A DNA stretch of 47,877 bases from a virus. A model generated the notes under the pieces. The model saw only the letters and a program-made list of their open reading frames with translations, made no database searches and was not told where the DNA came from. This document shows positions 15,893 through 22,236 of this stretch, piece by piece. Location of the stretch: positions 1 to 47,877 of the IMG/VR virus record IMGVR_UViG_3300030102_007074; one strand, 5' to 3'. Every line of letters begins with the position of its first letter. Within the stretch, counting starts at the first letter, position 1. A program made the position numbers and the translations under genes.

Positions 15893-16099
15893 ATGATTAA
15901 ATTTAAAGCACATTTTAAAAATCAAACCACTAATCAGGTGTATGATCACAACTTTAATGCAGATAGTTTTGAACAGGCTTACAGGTTTGCCCAAGAAACA
16001 CGGCTTGAACTTATAGAATTAGGCGCAGCCGGTTGGAGAGTGATTGGCGTTTATGAGATTCTGTACAATGTTGAAAAACTTTCAACTGTCATTCACTAG
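15893..16099 (+). CDS. Small hypothetical protein, paralog of the next gene
   Basis: 68 residues, after GGGAAAAAA. Predicted beta-beta-alpha-beta: FKAHFKNQTTNQVYDH, a helix with EQAYRFAQE, then WRVIGVYEI. The next gene has the same plan and similar ends (WKIAGIYDL), so the two are tandem duplicates. They follow the PurA/PurZ gene in one unit. No function recognised. Confidence 0.55.
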   Translation: MIKFKAHFKNQTTNQVYDHNFNADSFEQAYRFAQETRLELIELGAAGWRVIGVYEILYNVEKLSTVIH

Positions 16100-16117
16100 A
16101 TACTATAAGGAGTAAAA

Positions 16118-16318
16118 ATGGTAAACTTCCATATTACATTCTTTTGTTCTAAAACCAACGAAACAAAAATTTATAATTTAACACATCCAAATTTTGCGTC
16201 TGCTGCGTCTTGGGCTTATGTAGAAAAGCAATGTTTATTTGAAAGAACAGGTGAAGAATGGAAAATTGCCGGGATTTACGACCTTGAGTTCGATATTCTA
16301 AAAGTAAAATCTTCTTAG
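16118..16318 (+). CDS. Small hypothetical protein, paralog of the preceding gene
   Basis: 66 residues, after a good AAGGAG ribosome site. It shares with the previous protein the F-x-TN pattern in the first strand, an alanine-rich helix (ASAASWAYVE) and the ending EEWKIAGIYDLEFD. It is the last gene before the structured leader of clpP. Confidence 0.55.
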   Translation: MVNFHITFFCSKTNETKIYNLTHPNFASAASWAYVEKQCLFERTGEEWKIAGIYDLEFDILKVKSS

Positions 16319-16337
16319 TCTTGTAAATTTATCCGAA

Positions 16338-16442
16338 AGAGGAGGTGATATCCAATCATCAATACGGCTACAAGACGACCGCAGGGAGGCACGGGTTAAA
16401 AGGTGCCTCAACTTTTGCGTTATACGCGAGGAAACAAACTGA
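16338..16442 (+). promoter_or_regulatory. Structured leader upstream of clpP with 16S-complementary segment
   Basis: The segment at 16338-16352 closely follows the complement of the 16S rRNA 3' end (AGGAGGTGAT, then CC after two extra bases), much longer than an ordinary ribosome site. Then come a hairpin, GAGGCAC (16386-16392) with GTGCCTC (16403-16409), and a small one, GCGT-TAT-ACGC (16417-16427), just before the clpP ribosome site GAGG at 16428. A 34-codon open frame runs from GTG 16345 and stops in the clpP ATG, but its GTG lies inside the ribosome site. Confidence 0.4.
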
Positions 16443-17087
16443 ATGAGATATTATTGGGCTGACAAAGATAGCCAGAAAGCAAAAGAAGAAGAACTAAATT
16501 CCCCCGAAGCACAACCCCAAATTATTCTTTTGGGCGGCGGTGGCGGCAGTGACACTCGTTCTGTCGAGTCCCACGATAACGTGATTATGTTTTACGGTGA
16601 AGTAAACGAAGAAAATGCCAAGTCTTTGAATAAGGCTCTTCGTCAAATGGACAAAGATTTACAAGTAGTGAAGGTGAAATATGGAGTTGAAGTTCCAATC
16701 AAACTATACATCAGTTCTTATGGAGGAAGCATTTTTGCTGGTTTCTCAACGGTTGATACTATCAAGTCTCTCGGCACACCCGTTCATTCCTATATTGACG
16801 GTGCTGCCGCTTCCGCTGCTACACTTATTTCAGTAGTTGCCGACAAAAGGTTTATTCACAGAAACTCATTTATGCTTATTCACCAGTTATCATCAATGAT
16901 GTGGGGCAAGTATGAAGAGTTCAAAGATGAAATGGAAAACCTTGATTTGCTTATGACACGCATTAAAGAGATTTACAAAGAACATTGCACAATCCCGAAG
17001 AAAGAACTAACCGAGGTTCTAAAGCATGACCTTTGGCTCGACTCTGCAAAATGCGTAAAATGGGGCTTGGTTGACGAAATAGTTTAA
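16443..17087 (+). CDS. clpP: ClpP-family serine protease
   Basis: 214 residues. The catalytic triad fits ClpP spacing: Ser124 in GAAASAATL, His147 in LIHQLSS, Asp196 in LKHDLWLD. The His-Asp distance of 49 equals that of E. coli ClpP. The LYISSYGGSIFAG oxyanion strand and the C-terminal WGLVDEI are also present. The N-terminus carries an extra segment with a glycine run (LGGGGG). ClpP normally degrades proteins with a Clp ATPase; phages may use ClpP-like enzymes to redirect host proteolysis or for head maturation. It is not beside a portal or capsid gene here, so its partner is unclear. Confidence 0.85.
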   Translation: MRYYWADKDSQKAKEEELNSPEAQPQIILLGGGGGSDTRSVESHDNVIMFYGEVNEENAKSLNKALRQMDKDLQVVKVKYGVEVPIKLYISSYGGSIFAGFSTVDTIKSLGTPVHSYIDGAAASAATLISVVADKRFIHRNSFMLIHQLSSMMWGKYEEFKDEMENLDLLMTRIKEIYKEHCTIPKKELTEVLKHDLWLDSAKCVKWGLVDEIV

Positions 17088-17115
17088 AAAAAACCACATA
17101 ATCTAATAAAAAACC

Positions 17116-17144
17116 TTGACACAGGGTCTCAAATCGCTTATACT
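17116..17144 (+). promoter_or_regulatory. Sigma70-like promoter before the tRNA region
   Basis: Perfect TTGACA (17116-17121), exact 17-base spacer, TATACT (17139-17144). It should drive the two tiny membrane genes and the downstream tRNA genes. Confidence 0.8.
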
Positions 17145-17168
17145 GTATACACAAAGCAGGAGGAAAAG

Positions 17169-17282
17169 ATGGGAGCAGCATTCTATTTTTTGTATCTTTA
17201 TATCTGTGTTGGAATTTACGGTATCTGGGAATACCATTACGAAAAAAAAGAAAGGAGTCAAAATGAATCGCGACGTGTTTGA
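17169..17282 (+). CDS. Tiny membrane protein (37 aa)
   Basis: 37 residues, after a near-ideal GCAGGAGGAAAAG ribosome site. A single hydrophobic segment (FYFLYLYICVGIYGIW) is followed by a charged tail. It is the first gene after a strong promoter and overlaps the next small gene by 20 bases. Real expression is likely from its signals; function unknown. Confidence 0.55.
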   Translation: MGAAFYFLYLYICVGIYGIWEYHYEKKERSQNESRRV

Positions 17283-17346
17283 GGCTTTGGTAGCCGTTAC
17301 GTTTAGTGTTTGTGCAGTTATGTTTTTGCATTATTGTTTGTCCTAA
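17263..17346 (+). CDS. Tiny membrane protein (27 aa)
   Basis: 27 residues from ATG 17263 with AAAGGAG upstream, in a different frame from the preceding gene. After MNRDVFEAL it is almost entirely hydrophobic (VAVTFSVCAVMFLHYCL). A longer upstream extension of this frame is rejected because it would include the promoter. Confidence 0.45.
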   Translation: MNRDVFEALVAVTFSVCAVMFLHYCLS

Positions 17347-17352
17347 TACACT

Positions 17353-17436
17353 GCGAGCGTGGTGGAATAGGTAGACACAACAGACTTAAAATCTGTCGCC
17401 TGTATAGGCTTGAGGGTTCAAGTCCCTCCGCTCGTA
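17353..17436 (+). tRNA. tRNA-Leu (anticodon UAA)
   Basis: Acceptor GCGAGCG/CGCTCGT, anticodon loop CTTAAAA, long variable arm as in class II tRNAs, T arm GAGGG/CCCTC. The terminal CCA is not fully encoded (ACCG follows). Confidence 0.93.
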
Positions 17437-17456
17437 CCGGAACAAGGAAAAAAGAA

Positions 17457-17612
17457 ATGGTAGAATACCACAATAACAAATTTTTTATTCAAGGTCTCAT
17501 CAAAGAGTACGCAAAGAAAGTACCACAAGCTAATCTTTCCACAGAAGCTTGTCAAAAAGACTTAGCCACTTTTATCAGTGAGAGAATACAAAAACAAAAA
17601 GAAAAAATTTAA
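17457..17612 (+). CDS. Small hypothetical protein between tRNAs
   Basis: 51 residues from ATG 17457, preceded by GGAAAAAAG. A longer frame would run through the tRNA and is rejected. It is basic and helical (YHNNKFFIQGLIKEYAKK, ISERIQKQKEK). It lies between tRNA-Leu and tRNA-Arg. No family recognised. Confidence 0.5.
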   Translation: MVEYHNNKFFIQGLIKEYAKKVPQANLSTEACQKDLATFISERIQKQKEKI

Positions 17613-17620
17613 TTCGTTAT

Positions 17621-17697
17621 GCCTCCGTAGCTCAGATGGATAGAGCATCGGACTTCTAATCCGAGGGTCACAGGTTCGACTCCTGTCGGGGGTGCCA
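17621..17697 (+). tRNA. tRNA-Arg (anticodon UCU)
   Basis: Acceptor GCCTCCG/CGGGGGT, anticodon stem TCGGA/TCCGA with loop CTTCTAA, T arm ACAGG/CCTGT, encoded CCA. Confidence 0.93.
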
Positions 17698-17699
17698 AA

Positions 17700-17776
17700 G
17701 CGGGAGTAGCATAACGGGTAAATGCACGGTTCTTATAAAGCTGAGAGAGCGGGTTCAAGCCCCGTCTCCCGTACCA
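17700..17776 (+). tRNA. tRNA-Ile (anticodon UAU)
   Basis: Acceptor GCGGGAG/CTCCCGT, D stem GCAT/ATGC, anticodon loop CTTATAA giving UAU, T arm GCGGG/CCCGT, encoded CCA. The anticodon stem has two G-U pairs. It reads the AUA codon. Confidence 0.88.
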
Positions 17777-17785
17777 CAAAAATAA

Positions 17786-17860
17786 GCTCCCGTAGTTTAA
17801 CGGTCAGAATACCGGATTTTCACTCCGGTGGCAGGGGTTCGATTCCCCTCGGGAGTACCA
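17786..17860 (+). tRNA. tRNA-Glu (anticodon UUC)
   Basis: Acceptor GCTCCCG/CGGGAGT, anticodon stem CCGGA/TCCGG with loop TTTTCAC, T arm AGGGG/CCCCT, encoded CCA. Confidence 0.93.
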
Positions 17861-17877
17861 CTAAATTGAGAGGAAAC

Positions 17878-18081
17878 ATGTATCGTATTGAAGATTTCAA
17901 CATCGACGACAAATTATTTCGTTTTAACGGAACAAAGTGGGAATATGTTACAACAATTGTAGAAAAAAGTCGTACTAACTATGGGATACACAGCAAACAG
18001 ATAAAGGGTATTGTTGTAGTTGAAAGATTTATTCTAGAAAACGAAGGTCTTATCGCATTATCGAAAGAGTCTAAAAAATGA
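17878..18081 (+). CDS. Small hypothetical protein
   Basis: 67 residues from ATG 17878 after GAGAGGAAAC; the longer upstream frame overlaps two tRNAs and is rejected. It is beta-rich and charged (YRIEDFNIDDKLFRFNG, GIVVVERFILE). It overlaps the next gene by four bases. No family recognised. Confidence 0.5.
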   Translation: MYRIEDFNIDDKLFRFNGTKWEYVTTIVEKSRTNYGIHSKQIKGIVVVERFILENEGLIALSKESKK

Positions 18082-18281
18082 AAGAATTAAAAATAAAATT
18101 TCAAGATGATTTGTTTGAAAAACTGGAGAAGGTTCGCAAGCAAGAATCACCATCTCAAAGAAACAAAACATTTTGCAGAGATTTGATTATGGCAATGGTA
18201 GACGCCCTTGAGGCATTACACGAAAAGGAGAGAAAGAAAAATGTTCGTAAACGATCGACAAAACGAAAAAAAAGCAAATAA
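18078..18281 (+). CDS. Small basic protein, probable nucleic-acid binding
   Basis: 67 residues, ATGA overlap with the previous gene. An acidic/amphipathic helical first half (KFQDDLFEKLEKVRKQ) is followed by a strongly basic tail (KERKKNVRKRSTKRKKSK). The tail region also codes, in another frame, for the start of a tiny membrane protein. Function unknown. Confidence 0.5.
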   Translation: MKELKIKFQDDLFEKLEKVRKQESPSQRNKTFCRDLIMAMVDALEALHEKERKKNVRKRSTKRKKSK

Positions 18282-18354
18282 GATTTTTTATGCCTGCTTG
18301 GCGGCTGTGTCACTTGCGGTTATGTGGATTGGATTCATCGCACATAGCGTTTAG
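18241..18354 (+). CDS. Tiny membrane protein overlapping the basic protein gene
   Basis: 37 residues from ATG 18241, preceded by AAAAGGAGAGAAAG. A charged N-terminus (NDRQNEKKANK) precedes one transmembrane segment (FYACLAAVSLAVMWIGFIA). Its first 41 bases overlap the preceding gene in a different frame. The good ribosome site and clean membrane segment support it. Confidence 0.5.
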   Translation: MFVNDRQNEKKANKIFYACLAAVSLAVMWIGFIAHSV

Positions 18355-18356
18355 GG

Positions 18357-18385
18357 CTTAAAAAGCAGGACATTTCAGGTATAAT
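18357..18385 (+). promoter_or_regulatory. Possible promoter before the DUF3310 gene
   Basis: Perfect TATAAT at 18380-18385, but the -35 (CTTAAA, 18357-18362, 17-base spacer) matches only three of six bases. The gene starts at 18392, very near, so the transcript would have almost no leader. Confidence 0.3.
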
Positions 18386-18391
18386 AATATT

Positions 18392-18742
18392 ATGATTAAA
18401 AAGAAATATACAAGAGAAAAGGTGGATCCATTTGAAAGTCCCTCCAAAACAGATGGGCTTTATTATGACCACTCCAAGGTATATGAACAAAAAATAGCGC
18501 CACAAATAATGGAATCTAACTATCAGTTAAAAAAGTTGGGAGAAAAAGTCAATCACCCAGCGCATTATAACTCAGGTAAAATTGAAGCAATCGATGCTAT
18601 CTGGGACTGGCGACTTGACTTTATTGAAGGAAACGTGGTAAAATACGTTACAAGATCGAAACACAAAGGTGATCGCCTTGGTGATTTGAAAAAAGCCAGA
18701 TGGTATCTGGATTATTTAATTGACAAATTAGAAAAGGAGTAA
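18392..18742 (+). CDS. DUF3310 protein (nucleotide-kinase-associated domain)
   Basis: 116 residues. After an N-terminal segment of about 50 residues, the C-terminal part contains the DUF3310 pattern: NHPAHYNSGKIEAIDAI, FIEGNVVKYVTR, then DLKKARWYLDYLI. The domain occurs in many phages, including the T7 nucleotide kinase gp1.7, but its own activity is unclear. It lies between tRNA genes and a dUTPase, fitting a nucleotide-metabolism unit. Confidence 0.8.
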   Translation: MIKKKYTREKVDPFESPSKTDGLYYDHSKVYEQKIAPQIMESNYQLKKLGEKVNHPAHYNSGKIEAIDAIWDWRLDFIEGNVVKYVTRSKHKGDRLGDLKKARWYLDYLIDKLEKE

Positions 18743-18745
18743 GAT

Positions 18746-18931
18746 ATGTCAAAGGTTACTAATACACTACAAAACGTGGTTGATCAACTTTCACAGGCTA
18801 TTGTTGACGCAGAGAAGACTGACGCCGGTAATAAGGCAGCAGGCACCCGTGTTCGCAAGACAGCCCAGTTCGCTGTTAACGAGTTGAAGACTTTGCGTAA
18901 GCAGGTTCTAGAAGTTCGCAACAACGACTAA
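18746..18931 (+). CDS. Histone H1/Hc1-like small protein
   Basis: 61 residues after AAAAGGAG. The helical sequence contains AGNKAAGTRVRKTAQFAVNE, the NKAAGxRxRK pattern of small Hc1-like proteins in phages and bacteria, which bind DNA. It has no Pro-rich tail, unlike the two basic proteins near 10.1 kb. DNA binding is inferred from the family resemblance. Confidence 0.6.
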   Translation: MSKVTNTLQNVVDQLSQAIVDAEKTDAGNKAAGTRVRKTAQFAVNELKTLRKQVLEVRNND

Positions 18932-18945
18932 CGGTTAATCAAAAT

Positions 18946-18964
18946 GGGCAGGCTTGTCCTGCCC
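18946..18964 (+). other. Hairpin between the Hc1-like gene and tRNA-Thr
   Basis: GGGCAGG (18946-18952), loop CTTGT, CCTGCCC (18958-18964). No T run follows on the + strand, so it may be a weak terminator or a processing signal for the tRNA that begins eight bases later. Confidence 0.5.
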
Positions 18965-18971
18965 TACATAC

Positions 18972-19044
18972 GCCACAATAGCTTAGTTGGTAGAGCAATT
19001 GATTTGTAATCAATAGGTCACGGGTTCGATTCCTGTTTGTGGCT
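18972..19044 (+). tRNA. tRNA-Thr (anticodon UGU)
   Basis: Acceptor GCCACAA/TTGTGGC, anticodon stem ATTGA/TCAAT with loop TTTGTAA, T arm ACGGG/CCTGT. The CCA is not encoded. Confidence 0.92.
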
Positions 19045-19057
19045 CTGGAGGTGTAAA

Positions 19058-19519
19058 TTGGATTTGAGAGTTTATAAAATTAGAGAGGATGCTAAACTTC
19101 CACTTCGCGCACATGCTTCAGATGCCGGAATGGATTTGTTTTATTGTCCAGAACGAAAAGATCATAAAATGTATGGTTCAGATTTTTGTATTCATCCGTC
19201 TGAGTCAAAGATTGTTCCAACTGGGATCAAGGTAGAGATTCCATACGGTTACATGTTAGAAGTAAAAAACAAATCTAGTATCGCAGCAAAACGACAAATG
19301 CTGGTCGGTGCCTGTGTGGTAGATAGTGGATATAACGGAGAGGTGTTTGTAAATCTTCATAACGTTGGTGCAAAAGCACAAATTATTCAACCGGGACAAA
19401 AGGTAGCACAAGCAGTGCTTATTCCGGTAAAATCTTGTCGAGTTGTAGAACATCCGACAGACGATCTAAATCAAAATTCAACACGAGGCGAGGGAGCCTT
19501 GGGTAGTACAGGAGCATAA
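19058..19519 (+). CDS. dut: dUTPase
   Basis: 153 residues from a TTG start at 19058, chosen because TGGAGGTG lies five bases upstream and the frame further up runs into the tRNA. All five trimeric dUTPase motifs are visible: ASDAGMDLFY (1), EVKNKSSIA (2), VVDSGYNGEV (3), GQKVAQAVLI (4) and the C-terminal TRGEGALGSTG (5). It hydrolyses dUTP to dUMP, keeping uracil out of phage DNA and feeding thymidylate synthesis. Motif 2 reads KNKSS where the more usual form is RPRSS or RSSL. Confidence 0.92.
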   Translation: MDLRVYKIREDAKLPLRAHASDAGMDLFYCPERKDHKMYGSDFCIHPSESKIVPTGIKVEIPYGYMLEVKNKSSIAAKRQMLVGACVVDSGYNGEVFVNLHNVGAKAQIIQPGQKVAQAVLIPVKSCRVVEHPTDDLNQNSTRGEGALGSTGA

Positions 19520-19520
19520 A

Positions 19521-20012
19521 ATGGATATTCTAGATTGGAAAGATAAAATTAAAACAGCAGCAGATGGAAATATGCACAAGCGTGTTACTCTGGTTAATAA
19601 GGGTAACACATCCGTGTTCACTCATACTGGAGATGGCGAAGAGACTGCGCTTCGTGAGTTGAACTCATATGATGTATTGTCAGATACTGTTGGAGTGCAG
19701 CCGTTTACTTCACGAGGTGCTTGTAACGTTATTGACACTCTTCGCAACGAGTCTTTGCTTGACGGCTACTACCGTGGAAACATGGAGTTTCCAGAACATA
19801 TTGCAGAGGTGTGTAAACGAGATGGCACGGCTTTGGAACAAGGTTGGATTGAAGTCTCAATGGACCAGATGGACCACAAGCGAGCAATGGCAACTGTTAC
19901 CTGCACCATCGATACAAATGTGGAAACAGTTTTGAGAACAACCCCAAACCAACTTATTGGTTGGACAGCAGAAATCTACACCGATCTTGGTCGGCTTGAA
20001 ATTGAATGTTAA
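19521..20012 (+). CDS. Hypothetical phage protein
   Basis: 163 residues, starting one base after the dUTPase stop. It begins with MDILDWKDKIKTAADGN, with RVTLVNKGN and GVQPFTSRGACNV after it; the C-terminal half has KRAMATVTCTIDTNVE and ends in GRLEIEC. The fold looks alpha/beta. I do not recognise a family. Its operon is dut, this gene, a coiled coil and a DUF1415-like gene. Confidence 0.5.
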   Translation: MDILDWKDKIKTAADGNMHKRVTLVNKGNTSVFTHTGDGEETALRELNSYDVLSDTVGVQPFTSRGACNVIDTLRNESLLDGYYRGNMEFPEHIAEVCKRDGTALEQGWIEVSMDQMDHKRAMATVTCTIDTNVETVLRTTPNQLIGWTAEIYTDLGRLEIEC

Positions 20013-20022
20013 GGAGAAAAAC

Positions 20023-20169
20023 ATGACTTTGAAAGAGCAACAAAAACAAATTGATTATTTGCAAAGACGGGTTAATGAACTTGTTGATGAGTTGAAAATG
20101 ACCCAAAATGATATGGTCCAGTTTAAAAAAGCCGTTGCAAAAGATATGCAACGTTTAATTGACAAATGA
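20023..20169 (+). CDS. Short coiled-coil protein
   Basis: 48 residues from ATG 20023 after AAGGAGAAAAAC; longer upstream frames overlap the previous gene. It is a single heptad helix (QQKQIDYLQRRVNELVDELK). Its stop overlaps the next start (ATGA). Confidence 0.55.
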   Translation: MTLKEQQKQIDYLQRRVNELVDELKMTQNDMVQFKKAVAKDMQRLIDK

Positions 20170-20702
20170 ACCATCTCTATACTAGAAAGGTGAACGAAGC
20201 CATCGAGGCTACTAAGGTTTATCTAGAACAAGTTGTTGAGAAGTCAGACCCCGCTTTTGCGGGGTTTGCACCTTGTCCCTTTGCAAAAGGAGAAAGACTT
20301 AATAAGGGTATTATGTGGCACGCACAACGTATCAAGCCTCATGAACCAGATGAAAAAATTTTACAAATCTTAACAACTTTTTTGGACCAAAATGAAAAAA
20401 AATCGCTAATAATACTTGACCCCTTCTCGAAAATAGGGTATAGTGAGTTGCAAACGTTTGGTAGCCACTTTAAACGTTTTGTAAAGGAGTTAGGGCTGTC
20501 AGCACTTATTTTTCACCCAGATCACCCTTGGAGTATCGGTGGTATAAAAACTCGGTGTTCGCCTTATCCAATGTTAAATTTAGGTCTTGACAAAGACTTT
20601 AATAAGGGCTATAATGTCCTTCGTAAAACAGACTACTATTCAAAGTGGTCATTGAGTGAGTTGAGTAGAATCAGCCGAGAAAAGGAGTATAAGGATGGAT
20701 GA
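20166..20702 (+). CDS. DUF1415-like protein
   Basis: 178 residues. The start has an ATKVYLEQVV helix then APCPFAKG, and the later part has ELGLSALIFHPDHPW then TRCSPYPMLNL. DUF1415 proteins share a CPFAK box, a FHP box and an SPYP-x-L box in this order. Their function is unknown to me. Within the coding region are a terminator-like hairpin (20249-20266) and a consensus promoter-like site (20416-20444). The gene overlaps its neighbours by four and eight bases. Confidence 0.6.
   Translation: MNHLYTRKVNEAIEATKVYLEQVVEKSDPAFAGFAPCPFAKGERLNKGIMWHAQRIKPHEPDEKILQILTTFLDQNEKKSLIILDPFSKIGYSELQTFGSHFKRFVKELGLSALIFHPDHPWSIGGIKTRCSPYPMLNLGLDKDFNKGYNVLRKTDYYSKWSLSELSRISREKEYKDG
20249..20269 (+). terminator. 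Terminator-like hairpin inside a gene
   Basis: Stem ACCCCGC (20249-20255), loop TTTT, GCGGGGT (20260-20266), then TTG. It has the form of a typical intrinsic terminator except for a short T run, and it lies in the DUF1415-like coding sequence. Confidence 0.4.
20416..20444 (+). promoter_or_regulatory. Promoter-like site inside a gene
   Basis: TTGACC (20416-20421), 17-base spacer, TATAGT (20439-20444), within the DUF1415-like gene. It could drive the genes from 20695 on, including the Dam-type methylase. Confidence 0.45.
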
Positions 20703-20859
20703 TATCGAATTCAGTGTAAACCTTCCAGAAGGTGTTAACTTTGATTATTCTATGCGTGATTCTTTTTATGACAACAATCACGGCGTTCTTGGTCGAGCAG
20801 ACGAAAGCCTCTTCGACAGTTACGACGACGATGATGAAGATGATGAGGACCGTTGGTAA
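20695..20859 (+). CDS. Small acidic protein
   Basis: 54 residues from ATG 20695, after GGAGTATAAGG. The C-terminus is highly acidic (YDDDDEDDEDRW), preceded by MRDSFYDNNHGVLG. It overlaps the DUF1415-like gene by eight bases and the methylase start by one. Highly acidic small phage proteins often bind host DNA-binding proteins, but nothing here proves that. Confidence 0.5.
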   Translation: MDDIEFSVNLPEGVNFDYSMRDSFYDNNHGVLGRADESLFDSYDDDDEDDEDRW

Positions 20860-21356
20860 TGGATAAAACTACACAAAAAACAATGTTTAGTAGTGAGTCT
20901 AATGAGTGGGAAACTCCTCAAGACTTTTATGAACAATTAAATAGATCATTTTCATTTACCTTAGATCCTTGCTGTACAGAGTTATCTGCAAAGTGCAAAA
21001 AATATTTTACTGTGGAGGATGACGGTTTACAACAAGATTGGTCTGGTCACAGAGTATTTATGAATCCACCATATGGAAGACAGATTTCAAAATGGGTGGA
21101 AAAAGCACATAGCGAGGGTAATAAGGTTGGAACAACGGTAGTATGTTTGATTCCTGCAAGAACTGACACGAAATACTGGCACAAACACTGTATGAAAGCC
21201 AGTGAAATTTATTTTGTAAAAGGTAGATTAAAGTTCGGAGGTAAAGACAAGAATAACTCGGCTCCTTTTCCTTCAGCAGTTGTCGTGTTTCGTGGTCCAC
21301 CAGTGGAAGGAATGGCGAGAGAAGCAGTGCGAGTTTCTACTTTGGAGAATAAATAA
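20859..21356 (+). CDS. DNA N6-adenine methyltransferase (phage Dam type)
   Basis: 165 residues from ATG 20859, which overlaps the previous stop. WETPQDFYEQLN, FTLDPCC and the catalytic NPPYGRQISKWVEK motif are the hallmarks of the phage Dam-type family. The product would transfer methyl from S-adenosylmethionine to adenine N6 in DNA, either to evade host restriction or to mark phage DNA. The protein is compact and lacks a separate target recognition domain. No restriction partner lies beside it, so it acts alone. The site is not readable from sequence. Confidence 0.85.
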   Translation: MDKTTQKTMFSSESNEWETPQDFYEQLNRSFSFTLDPCCTELSAKCKKYFTVEDDGLQQDWSGHRVFMNPPYGRQISKWVEKAHSEGNKVGTTVVCLIPARTDTKYWHKHCMKASEIYFVKGRLKFGGKDKNNSAPFPSAVVVFRGPPVEGMAREAVRVSTLENK

Positions 21357-21517
21357 TGGGAAAAGTTGATGAAGTAATTAAAAGCATTTGTGAGTCAGAG
21401 GGTCTGACCACAGTTGAGGTTTTAGAAAAATATCCAGATTTGAAACGCCTAAAACACGAGGAAGAACTCCAAGAGAAAAAGGTAATCAAGGAAGATAAGA
21501 GACTACTTAAAGGGTGA
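21356..21517 (+). CDS. Small charged helical protein
   Basis: 53 residues, ATG overlapping the methylase stop. Sequence is helical and charged: VDEVIKSICESEGLTTVEVL then LKRLKHEEELQEKKV. The first half resembles a short helical-hairpin or HTH. No family recognised. Confidence 0.5.
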   Translation: MGKVDEVIKSICESEGLTTVEVLEKYPDLKRLKHEEELQEKKVIKEDKRLLKG

Positions 21518-21521
21518 TTTT

Positions 21522-21731
21522 ATGAGCAGTTACGAAAAATTCTACGAACAAGTTTCAAAGAAAGTCACAAAATGTCCTGTTACGGGACTAGAAGGACAAC
21601 CAGAACCCAACAACCCCTTGGTTTGGTTTGTGACATATAAAGGTAAGAAAGGGGAGCCTAAAAGTTCACGCTGGTCTTACGCCACAGGTCGAATTGTGAG
21701 TATGTCGGCAGAAAGTACAAATGTTTTATAA
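21522..21731 (+). CDS. Small hypothetical protein
   Basis: 69 residues. It has CPVTGLEGQPEPNNPLVWF then SSRWSYATGRIVSM, a compact beta-rich fold with one cysteine. It is the gene before the lipoprotein. A T4-late-like TATAAATA lies across its stop codon (21727-21734). Confidence 0.45.
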   Translation: MSSYEKFYEQVSKKVTKCPVTGLEGQPEPNNPLVWFVTYKGKKGEPKSSRWSYATGRIVSMSAESTNVL

Positions 21732-21734
21732 ATA
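21727..21734 (+). promoter_or_regulatory. T4-late-like TATAAATA box
   Basis: An exact match to the T4 late -10 element, read by gp55. However, the AAGGAG ribosome site begins at once, so a transcript starting here would lack it. Probably chance. Confidence 0.2.
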
Positions 21735-21745
21735 AGGAGAAAAAT

Positions 21746-22213
21746 ATGAAAGATTTTAGCATTATCATTGCCTTTTTGGCTATTATAGCAGTTGCTTGTA
21801 GTCCAAAGGAAGATGACTGTGACCACGATGGCAATCGTGCAGCAACAACAGATGTTGAGAAAGGCGAGGATGCAACTGATTTAGCAGATACAGCCACTTT
21901 GACTGACAAGGATTGTTATGTAAAATGTGTCAAATCAGACATGTCTGAACTAGACTGCAAGAAGGCTTGTTATGGTAATTGGACGAAGGAAGACAAGTGC
22001 AAGTCTTGTTATGACAAGTGTAAAGAAAAAGGTGGTAACACAGCAAACTGCAAGCTAGAGTGTTGCGATGTAAAGCCAAAAGATGATAAACCACTTCCAG
22101 ACGATGCGGGATCAAATCCCAAAGAGGAAGACGTTGAAGCGGACGCAGGTGCAACCGTGGAAACAGACGCTGGAGCAGATTTACCAGAAGATGTATCAGC
22201 CACAAAAGGCTAA
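21746..22213 (+). CDS. Cys-rich secreted lipoprotein
   Basis: 155 residues after AAGGAGAAAAAT. The N-terminal hydrophobic stretch IIIAFLAIIAVAC ends in a lipobox-type AVAC, so Cys18 should be lipidated and the protein held in the envelope. The body has about a dozen cysteines (CYVKCVKSDMSELDCKKAC, CKSCYDKC, CKLECC) likely forming disulfides, then an acidic Ala/Asp/Pro tail. Phage lipoproteins can block superinfection, and this one may do so. It stands alone before a strong terminator. Confidence 0.65.
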   Translation: MKDFSIIIAFLAIIAVACSPKEDDCDHDGNRAATTDVEKGEDATDLADTATLTDKDCYVKCVKSDMSELDCKKACYGNWTKEDKCKSCYDKCKEKGGNTANCKLECCDVKPKDDKPLPDDAGSNPKEEDVEADAGATVETDAGADLPEDVSATKG

Positions 22214-22236
22214 AATAAAAAAAAGAATAAGTTTGG

